From Desulfobacterales bacterium (lineage in GTDB: Bacteria; Desulfobacterota; Desulfobacteria; Desulfobacterales; QNYZ01), in contig JAOZUU010000160.1 of assembly GCA_029938515.1 (NCBI GenBank), positions 1-6,781 on the forward strand: DNA of 6,781 bases, in the 5' to 3' direction. Below are positions 1 to 4,475 of the stretch, one piece after another. Position 1 is the stretch's first letter. The number at the start of each line of letters is the position of its first letter. Under the pieces are notes generated by a model, which was not told the DNA's origin, did no database searches, and saw only the letters and a list, made by a program, of their open reading frames with translations. The position numbers and the translations under genes are program-made.

Positions 1-33
1 ATCAAATGCTATGGCGAAGTGAAATTTCCTTAA
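1..33 (+). CDS. Possible C-terminal tail of an upstream gene (partial)
   Basis: Frame 1 is open from the first base and reads ten residues (IKCYGEVKFP) before a TAA stop at 31-33. The composition is compatible with a real protein end, and a terminator on the same strand lies about 200 bases downstream. Ten residues cannot identify a family, and such a short open stretch can occur by chance. The call depends on the sequence beyond the left edge. Confidence 0.25.
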   Translation: MKCYGEVKFP

Positions 34-194
34 GGACACCCAACCCAACAGAATAAAAGGCTATTGAACCAAAATTCCATTTATGCTATTTACAATTTTG
101 TAAAAAACTTATACACAACACTTGTACACATTTACACGTTTTCGATTTGGCTTGATGCTCAGAAGAAAGTTATTTCAGCATGTTATACAAATTG

Positions 195-229
195 TGGTGG
201 CGAACCATCAAATCCCTGCATCGCCACCA
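195..229. repeat. Inverted repeat / hairpin next to terminator
   Basis: TGGTGGCGA (195-203) and TCGCCACCA (221-229) form a perfect 9-bp stem with a 17-nt loop. It lies just left of the terminator hairpin at 236-269. On the minus strand it would follow the terminator, so it could be a backup hairpin or an operator. There is no T-tract directly after it on the + strand, so it is not a good terminator by itself. Confidence 0.5.
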
Positions 230-235
230 ATAATA

Positions 236-269
236 AAAAAGCCGTAATCCTGATGGGTTGTGGCTTTTT
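236..269. terminator. Bidirectional intrinsic terminator
   Basis: AAAAAGCCGTAATCC (236-250) pairs along its whole length with GGGTTGTGGCTTTTT (255-269), with three G-U wobbles, around a four-base TGAT loop. The A-tract on the left arm and the T-tract on the right arm make it work in both directions. It sits 14 bases beyond the stop of the minus-strand LysR remnant and would also end transcription of any + strand gene entering from the left. Confidence 0.75.
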
Positions 270-283
270 CATTTTTGTTCAAA

Positions 284-892
284 TTACACCCTTTCTTTAC
301 TTTCTCCAAATAACAGATTCGATTCCCGTGCGGCTTTAATCACATACAGTTGAAACGCTTCAACAGCCGGTGGCAAACTATAACCTTTCATACTGACGAT
401 GCCAAACTGTGATGTTATTTGGGGAGTAAAAATAGGAAGATAAACCAGATCCCCCTTTTCTACCGCATCCTCGAAAATCGGCTCCAATCCCAGCCCTATC
501 GCATCACACGCTTTGGCGGTCTCGATGAGAACCTTGAAATACTGGCATTCGATGATGCCATTAGAGAGCTTTAAGGTGCTTTTTAGAGGTAAACCGGCCA
601 GTTCCACCAATGCCTTTACCGCCGCTTCGGGAAGCCATGGTATGGCAATGGGAAAATCGAAAATATCTCTTAATTTTACGGCCTTTTTTCCTGTCAGAGG
701 ATGCTTTGGGCGGCACGCATAGCAGGCTGCATTGGCCAGACCCAGCCCAACATGTTTTCCCTGGATGAGACCGCCGATGTCGGTCTTGATGAAGCGACCC
801 CGGTTGTTGAAGGTATCGGCGAGGGTCGGGAAACCCACTTTACCGGTGAAATCGAAAAGGTAACCCTGGAGGTAAGGTAGCGTAAATAGGTG
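284..892 (-). pseudogene. LysR-family regulator remnant, effector-binding domain only
   Basis: LysR-type regulators have an N-terminal winged helix-turn-helix of about 60 residues and a periplasmic-binding-protein-like effector domain, about 300 residues in all. Here the open frame on the minus strand runs from 892 (behind a TAG at 893-895) to the TAA at 284-286, about 202 codons. The first likely start is a GTG at 836-838, giving 184 residues. The effector-domain signatures are visible: YACRPKHPL with the following 'LRDIFDFPIA', then 'CDAIGLGLEPIFEDAVEKG', and near the C-terminus 'FGIVSMKGYSLPPAVEAF'. No helix-turn-helix appears in any minus-strand frame between 892 and the cold-shock gene, so the DNA-binding half is missing, probably by deletion. 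No SD is seen before the GTG. A terminator follows at 236-269. Expression as a stand-alone effector-binding protein is possible but unlikely. The LysR assignment is moderately firm; the ligand is unknown. Confidence 0.65.
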
Positions 893-973
893 CTAAAACG
901 GTTTAACATGCTGAAATCAAATAGTTAAACATTTTCGAATTGAAGCAGGCAGATACCCCGGATAAAAACAAGC

Positions 974-1001
974 TTGCTTTCTGCGCAAAGCGTGTTATTA
1001 T
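974..1001 (+). promoter_or_regulatory. Putative extended -10 sigma-70 promoter (leader P1)
   Basis: TTGCTT (974-979) and TATTAT (996-1001) are separated by 16 bases, and a TG at 993-994 makes an extended -10 element. The spacer contains a short inverted repeat, GCTTT/AAAGC (976-980, 987-991), that could be an operator. Start of transcription would be near 1008, giving a leader of about 120 nt before the cold-shock gene, comparable to the long cspA leader of E. coli. It is predicted by eye from consensus only. Confidence 0.4.
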
Positions 1002-1020
1002 TCGTTTATTCAACAAGGCC

Positions 1021-1050
1021 CTGCCTTTAAATGGGTGAGGCGGTTTTTTT
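1021..1050 (+). terminator. Intrinsic-terminator-like hairpin in the cold-shock gene leader
   Basis: CTGCCTT (1021-1027) pairs with GGGTGAGGCGG at 1037-1043 (GAGGCGG) in a 7-bp stem with two G-U pairs around a nine-base loop. It is followed at once by seven T residues (1044-1050). There is no coding gene on the + strand just upstream for it to terminate. It lies between the predicted promoter at 974-1001 and the cold-shock gene, where it could act as an attenuator or end a short RNA of about 40 nt. Confidence 0.5.
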
Positions 1051-1069
1051 CTGTAGGAACAGTTCATTT

Positions 1070-1075
1070 TATAAT
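1070..1075 (+). promoter_or_regulatory. Putative -10 box (TATAAT) proximal to cold-shock gene (P2)
   Basis: A perfect TATAAT lies 53 bases before the start codon. No good -35 is found at 15-18 bases upstream (TTTTCT at 1047-1052 is the nearest candidate, 17-bp spacer). Initiation would be near 1081-1083. A transcript from here would begin almost exactly at the sequence complementary to the SD. Confidence 0.4.
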
Positions 1076-1078
1076 GTG

Positions 1079-1124
1079 ACATCCTCCAGTTTAAGATTTT
1101 GAAAATTTTTAGAAAGGAGGATGT
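1079..1124 (+). promoter_or_regulatory. SD-sequestering stem-loop in the cold-shock 5' leader (putative thermosensor)
   Basis: ACATCCTCC (1079-1087) is the exact reverse complement of GGAGGATGT (1116-1124), which contains most of the SD of the cold-shock gene. Adding G-U pairs, the stem extends to 1075/1128, just before the ATG at 1129. The loop is 28 nt and AT-rich. Folded, the SD would be hidden; open, it would be free. Temperature-dependent leader refolding is known for E. coli cspA, though with a different structure. The pairing is seen; the regulation is inferred. Confidence 0.5.
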
Positions 1125-1128
1125 TATA

Positions 1129-1329
1129 ATGGCTAATGGAACTGTTAAGTGGTTTAGCGACCGAAAAGGGTTTGGATTTATTGAGCAGGAAGACGGACCG
1201 GATGTGTTTGTTCATCATTCAGCAATCAACGCGGACGGTTTTAAATCCCTCAGTGAGGGCGACCAGGTGACCTTTGAAATTGAGCAAGGCCAAAAAGGCC
1301 CTGCTGCCGTAAATGTCACTGTCAGCTAA
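1129..1329 (+). CDS. csp: CspA-family cold-shock protein (RNA chaperone)
   Basis: This 66-residue protein has the usual length of a single cold-shock domain, a five-stranded beta barrel that binds single-stranded RNA and DNA in the cytoplasm and melts secondary structure. The RNP1 motif KGFGFI is at residues 13-18 and RNP2 VFVHH at 26-30, with the conserved KWF around Trp8. The start is ATG 1129, because AAAGGAGG (1113-1120) lies eight bases upstream; an in-frame TTG at 1099 precedes this SD and is not used. The leader carries a terminator-like hairpin, a TATAAT and an SD-complementary segment, so expression is probably controlled at the RNA level. A strong terminator follows at 1351-1387, so it is likely transcribed alone. 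The next gene encodes another RNA-binding protein. Family assignment is secure. Whether it is induced by cold or is a constitutive paralogue cannot be told from the protein. Confidence 0.96.
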   Translation: MANGTVKWFSDRKGFGFIEQEDGPDVFVHHSAINADGFKSLSEGDQVTFEIEQGQKGPAAVNVTVS

Positions 1330-1350
1330 ATTCCAACACTTGTAAAAAAA

Positions 1351-1394
1351 AAGGGGCATGCTTCCAGAGTTTAGGGGGATGCCCCTTGCTTTCT
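1351..1394 (+). terminator. Intrinsic terminator of the cold-shock gene
   Basis: AAGGGGCAT (1351-1359) and ATGCCCCTT (1379-1387) form a perfect 9-bp stem. It is extended inward by CTTCC (1361-1365) with GGGGG (1374-1378), leaving one bulged G and a small loop. An A-tract of nine precedes it and a T-rich tract (TTGCTTTCTT) follows. It begins 21 bases after the cold-shock stop codon. Confidence 0.85.
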
Positions 1395-1468
1395 TAGAGT
1401 GATTTCCGGGGAAAAGAGACTAACCACAGGATATGCCGAACCTCTGAAAATACACTACAACGCCGGAG

Positions 1469-1612
1469 ATGGGACTTTTCACGAGGCCATCGCTCTTTAC
1501 CCGGGTGCCTATCCTGCATGTGAACCGCGATCCACCCCTTGATGATGGGCAGTGCTTGCTTTTCCAGCGGAAAATAATCGAAACAATGAAGGGGAAAAGG
1601 TATTTTGTATGA
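1469..1612 (+). CDS. Possible upstream small ORF overlapping the RRM gene start
   Basis: An ATG at 1469 opens 47 codons ending in a TGA at 1610-1612 that overlaps the RRM gene ATG (ATGA, 1609-1612), a layout typical of translational coupling. GGAG lies immediately before the ATG, too close for a normal SD. I recognise no family in the translation, and it has no predicted membrane segment. The 1395-1608 stretch otherwise contains no gene. It may be a leader peptide, a decayed gene, or chance. Confidence 0.2.
   Translation: MGLFTRPSLFTRVPILHVNRDPPLDDGQCLLFQRKIIETMKGKRYFV
1535..1600 (+). promoter_or_regulatory. Alternative pairings around the RRM gene ribosome binding site
   Basis: The purine-rich segment AAGGGGAAAAGG (1589-1600) before the RRM ATG is complementary to two upstream segments. 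CCCCTT (1535-1540) pairs with AAGGGG (1589-1594), and CTTTTCC (1559-1565) pairs with GGAAAAG (1593-1599). The two helices compete for 1593-1594 and cross, so they would be alternatives or a pseudoknot. Helices of 6-7 bp in purine/pyrimidine-rich sequence can arise by chance. Confidence 0.3.
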
Positions 1613-1896
1613 ATATCTACATCGGAAATTTATCTGATAACACCACGGCAGATACTTTAAAGACCTTGTTTGCCGAATTCGGAGATGTCGAAAGTGTCAA
1701 AGTGATCAAGGACAGGTCTTCCGGCAGATCAAAGGGATTCGGATTCATCGAAATGCCCAGCAACTCTGAAGCAGATCAAGCCATCAAGGCGTTGAACGGA
1801 AATCGCGTAGACGGTAAAAACATGAAAATAAAGCCCGCGGATTCGGGCGGGAAACGAAGTAAAAAGAAACGCTTTCGCCGACGAAGAAGTTATTGA
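1609..1896 (+). CDS. Single-RRM RNA-binding protein
   Basis: This 95-residue cytoplasmic protein consists of one RNA recognition motif, a beta-alpha-beta-beta-alpha-beta fold that binds single-stranded RNA. RNP2 (IYIGNL) is at residues 3-8 and RNP1 (KGFGFIEM) at 42-49. The aromatic residues Tyr4, Phe44 and Phe46 sit where RNA bases stack. Residues 80-95 form a short tail almost wholly of Lys, Arg, Ser and Gly, which should add non-specific RNA affinity. Size and layout match bacterial and cyanobacterial Rbp-type proteins, several of which are cold-induced. ATG 1609 is chosen because the RRM fold starts at residue 2 and AAAAGG lies eight bases upstream; a GTG at 1552 would add 19 unrelated residues. 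It follows the cold-shock gene in the same direction but behind a terminator. No clear terminator follows the stop codon. The RNA targets are unknown. Confidence 0.93.
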   Translation: MNIYIGNLSDNTTADTLKTLFAEFGDVESVKVIKDRSSGRSKGFGFIEMPSNSEADQAIKALNGNRVDGKNMKIKPADSGGKRSKKKRFRRRRSY

Positions 1897-1962
1897 AACG
1901 GTACAATAAATTGCGAAATTGCTTTTTGCGCGTCCCCTTAGTGTCCTCATACCTTTTTTTTC

Positions 1963-1987
1963 TTGATATTCATTATAGATCTACAAT
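1963..1987 (+). promoter_or_regulatory. Weak promoter-like elements
   Basis: The 1897-2073 gap holds a T8 tract (1954-1961), then TTGATA (1963-1968) and TACAAT (1982-1987) only 13 bases apart, too short for a normal sigma-70 spacer; TTCTTG (1960-1965) would give 16 bases but matches poorly. This could drive the PIN remnant or the downstream operon. I see no better promoter before the crotonase gene. Low confidence. Confidence 0.2.
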
Positions 1988-2073
1988 ACCAACAATTTAC
2001 GGGAATCATTGATCCGGGTTCTCCTTTTCAATCCGATCGATGTTTTCAGCGATCGCCCCCACTTTTTTAACGA

Positions 2074-2379
2074 TTGCACATATACAGTGAGCGGGTATAT
2101 GGGACCGGGAAATCACAACAAATTGCCAAAAACCTGGCCAAAGTGCATCGTTTAAGAGAAACTTTTGCGACAATTGACATCAGCTGTTCAATAATGGATA
2201 CTTTTGGCCGCCTTAAAGCCGAGTTGAGCCGTAATGGGGAGGTGGTCGATGATTTTGATTTGATCATTGCCGCTACCGCCATCACCATGGGGTATTCGGT
2301 TGTCAGCAACGATGAGAAGCTCTTTTCAAAAATTCATGATTTATCGCTGGAAAACTGGACGATTGTCGGGGACAGATAA
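2074..2379 (+). pseudogene. VapC-type PIN-domain toxin remnant, N-terminus missing
   Basis: VapC toxins are PIN-fold ribonucleases of about 130 residues, made with a VapB antitoxin. This frame gives about 101 residues matching the middle and C-terminal part. SERVYG at residues 5-10 corresponds to the conserved SE(L)xYG motif, with its Glu at 6. DDFDLIIAATA (59-69) carries the metal-binding Asp, then come VVSNDEKLF (76-84), which resembles the LVTxNxxxF motif, and the final LENW. The N-terminal strand with the first catalytic Asp (usual form LLDTN) is absent: a TAA precedes the frame at 2068-2070. The bases before it read like 'TIAHI' in another frame, as if a small indel had broken the gene. 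There is no SD before the TTG at 2074, and no VapB gene is seen. I judge it a decayed toxin gene; the downstream operon starts 75 bases after its stop. Confidence 0.65.
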
Positions 2380-2454
2380 GGCCCCCGGAAAAAAATAAAG
2401 GATTTTACTTAACGGTGCAAATCGGGTCTATTAGAAAAAAGGAGAACGCTTAAG

Positions 2455-3234
2455 ATGAAGTATGAAGAAGTCATTGTTGAAACAGATGAAAAACACATCG
2501 GAACAATCACATTAAACCGCCCGAAACATTTAAATACATTCAGCAGTAAAATGGCCGAAGAGCTTTCTGATGCGCTCATCGCGTTGGATGCGAACAAAAC
2601 CGTTCGGGCAATCCTTCTAAAAGGCGCCGGTAAGGCCTTTTGTGCCGGCATTGATGTCAATGAGCTTTCCAATAAGACGGCGATGGAATATCGGGATTGG
2701 ATCGAACGGATGGAAAATCCACTGGTCGCGATTTCCAACATGAAAAAACCGGTCATTGCGCAATTACATGGCGTTGCGGCGGCCAATGGCATGGGCCTTA
2801 TTGCCGCAGCGGATCTCGCTATTGCCTCGGAGAATGCCCGCATGGGACTTACAGCAATCAACGTGGGGCTGAATTGTGTCGGCCCCGTCATTCCGGTCGC
2901 CAGATGCGTGGGGCGGAAAAAAGCGCTGGAATTGTTGCTTTATGGTAATCTGATTGATGCTGCGGAAGCGCTCAACCTGGGGCTGATAAACAGGATCGTC
3001 CCCGGAGACGAACTCGATTCAGAGACACGTCGGTGGGCGGAAGAATTGGCGCAAAAGAGTCCCATCGCCGTACAAATTGCCAAAAACGCTTTTTACAAAT
3101 CCGAGGATATGGAATATAAGAAGCAATTCGCGCACATGAATGAGGCTTTCGCTCGTTTGTGTACAACCGATGACGCTAAAGAAGGCGTTCGGGCTTTTTT
3201 CGAAAAAAGGAGACCTGTTTGGAAAGAAAAATAA
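2455..3234 (+). CDS. Enoyl-CoA hydratase/isomerase (crotonase) family protein, atypical active site
   Basis: At 259 residues this is a full-length crotonase. Members bind acyl-CoA thioesters and stabilise an enolate through an oxyanion hole, acting as cytoplasmic trimers or hexamers. The N-terminal IGTITLNRPKHLNTF (15-29), the GAGKAFCAGIDVNEL segment (57-71, first oxyanion-hole region) and HGVAAANGMGL (105-115, second) are clear. Aligned by these motifs with rat mitochondrial hydratase, Glu144 falls on Gly114 and Glu164 on Ala134, so both hydratase acid/base residues are missing. The motif series with GLN(C)VGPVIPVARCVGRKKALELLL resembles the ECHDC3-like branch, whose reactions are poorly known. 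Hydratase activity is therefore doubtful; isomerase, decarboxylase, thioesterase-like or another CoA chemistry is possible. The start at ATG 2455 is supported by AAAAGGAG ten bases upstream. It is the first gene of the operon and overlaps the next by 16 bases. Confidence 0.92.
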   Translation: MKYEEVIVETDEKHIGTITLNRPKHLNTFSSKMAEELSDALIALDANKTVRAILLKGAGKAFCAGIDVNELSNKTAMEYRDWIERMENPLVAISNMKKPVIAQLHGVAAANGMGLIAAADLAIASENARMGLTAINVGLNCVGPVIPVARCVGRKKALELLLYGNLIDAAEALNLGLINRIVPGDELDSETRRWAEELAQKSPIAVQIAKNAFYKSEDMEYKKQFAHMNEAFARLCTTDDAKEGVRAFFEKRRPVWKEK

Positions 3235-4475
3235 CGACACAAACAGCCACCGTCCTGATTGTCGCCACAATGGACACTAAGGGAGAGGAAACAGCGTTTT
3301 TAAAAAACTGTTTCAGCAGAATGGGCATCCCGGCCCTCATCATGGATGCGGGTATTCGCGACGAAAGTCTTGTACCGGTAGAAATCACCCGTGAGCAGGT
3401 GGCCGAATCCGGCGGCAAGACCCTGGTTGACGTGAGAAATATCGGCCATGAGGGGGAATCGCTGAACGTCATGATATCCGGCGCATTAAGGCTGGCACAA
3501 AATCTGTACCGCAAAGGTGAAATTAACGGCATCATCAGTCTGGGTGGATCCATGGGAACAACACTGGCCACAGCGGTGATGCGAGCCTTTCCGATCGGGT
3601 TTCCCAAAGTGATGATTTCCACCATGGCTTCACGGGATACACGGGCCTTTGTGGGCACCAGTGATATTCTCATGCTGCATTCGGTATGTGATCTGGTGGG
3701 TATCAACCGGATTACCGTCAGGATTCTACATAACGGGGCGGCTGCCATGGCCGGTATGATCCAGCACCCACCGGAAGTTGTTCCTATGAATAAACCGGTG
3801 GTCATCGTGTCGACCCTTGGCACGACGGAGGCATGCGCCCAGCGCATACGACATGCATTGGAGCAAACCGGCCGGGAGGTTGTGATATTCCATACCGTCG
3901 GCGCCGGTGGCGAAGCGATGGAAGAGATGATCGCACAGGAAGAGATAGCGGCCGTCGTGGACCTGTCTCTTCATGAGATGGCGGATCATCGCTTCGGTGG
4001 AGATTATGATGCCGGACCGCTGCGCGGGTCGGCAGCCCTTGAAAAGGGTATTCCTACAATCCTGGTGCCCGGCAATATCGATTTTATCGTAACCGGGCCT
4101 AAAGAAAAGGCTCAAAAAAAATTCCCCGGTAGGATTTTCCACCAACACAATGCCGCTATTACAGTGGTCCGAAGCGACCCAGAGGAAATGGAAACCCTGG
4201 GATATGTCATTGCCGATATTTGTAACCAAGCCAGCGGAACCTGGTCCATTCTTATCCCCATGGGTGGGTTTTCAGCCTTTGACAGCGACGGTGGACCCAT
4301 GCCCGATCAAAAGGCACGTCAGTGTTTCACCGACGCGTTGCAACAACGCCTCAACGAGAATTCCAGAGCCCAAACATTTCCTTATCACATCAATGACCCG
4401 GATTTTGCGCAAATAGTTGTCCAGGCATTGGACTGTTTCACCGCAAAACAATCTCAACTGAAAGCACAGAAATAG
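3219..4475 (+). CDS. Tm-1-like ATP-binding domain protein (UPF0261 family)
   Basis: This 418-residue cytoplasmic protein belongs to the UPF0261 family, whose N-terminal part is related to the ATP-binding domain of the tomato Tm-1 virus-resistance protein. Its role in bacteria is unknown. Seen motifs: VATMDTKGEE (15-24); the glycine-rich SLGGSMGTTLATAVMRAFP (107-125); STMASRDTRAFVGTSDI (134-150) followed by HSVCDLVGINRI; a second-domain start near 194 (VVIVSTLGTTEAC); and a C-terminal FSAFDSDGGPM (351-361) typical of the family end. The length is normal for the family. The start is TTG 3219, with AAGGAG (3207-3212) six bases upstream, which places the initiation site inside the end of the crotonase gene and suggests coupled translation. 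In many genomes UPF0261 genes sit beside a gene for a TIM-barrel (PEP-hydrolase-like) protein matching the rest of Tm-1; none is present here. It ends one base into the next start (TAGTG). Confidence 0.92.
   Translation: MERKITTQTATVLIVATMDTKGEETAFLKNCFSRMGIPALIMDAGIRDESLVPVEITREQVAESGGKTLVDVRNIGHEGESLNVMISGALRLAQNLYRKGEINGIISLGGSMGTTLATAVMRAFPIGFPKVMISTMASRDTRAFVGTSDILMLHSVCDLVGINRITVRILHNGAAAMAGMIQHPPEVVPMNKPVVIVSTLGTTEACAQRIRHALEQTGREVVIFHTVGAGGEAMEEMIAQEEIAAVVDLSLHEMADHRFGGDYDAGPLRGSAALEKGIPTILVPGNIDFIVTGPKEKAQKKFPGRIFHQHNAAITVVRSDPEEMETLGYVIADICNQASGTWSILIPMGGFSAFDSDGGPMPDQKARQCFTDALQQRLNENSRAQTFPYHINDPDFAQIVVQALDCFTAKQSQLKAQK

Larger units (their letters stand above)
34..283. other. AT-rich intergenic region with DnaA-box-like motifs and two hairpins
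   Basis: No convincing gene is seen here; the open frame from 64 to 339 has low-complexity, non-coding-like composition and runs into the end of the LysR remnant. The stretch around 85-145 is strongly AT-rich. It holds TTATACACA (109-117), an exact match to the TTATNCACA DnaA-box consensus, and TTGTACACA (122-130), one mismatch away, in the same orientation and 13 bases apart. Hairpins occupy 195-229 and 236-269. Two boxes are too few to call an origin. Confidence 0.5.

Noticed and set aside
64..339. Open frame of 91 codons on the + strand
   Set aside because: No start signal, low-complexity composition, runs through the two hairpins and into the end of the LysR remnant; no recognisable motif.
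901..930. Inverted repeat GTTTAAC / GTTAAAC around a 16-base spacer
   Set aside because: Seven AT-rich bases per arm are easily found by chance; it is not near a start codon or a promoter I can support.
905..1075. Minus-strand frame of roughly 54 codons (begins MNCSYRKKPP) that might supply the missing LysR helix-turn-helix
   Set aside because: The translation has no helix-turn-helix pattern and overlaps the promoter and terminator elements; it ends in a stop before the LysR frame.
1903..1926. Possible terminator after the RRM gene
   Set aside because: Only a 4-bp AATT stem on a GCGA loop before a short T run; too weak to call.
2034..2056. Two CGATCG palindromes, one inside GCGATCGC (HIP1 octamer)
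   Set aside because: A single octamer with no others in the window; HIP1 is meaningful only when highly repeated, as in cyanobacteria.
3176..3847. Long minus-strand open frame (223 codons) opposite the UPF0261 gene
   Set aside because: It is a shadow of a well-supported gene, with Ser/Arg/Pro-rich composition, no SD and no motif.
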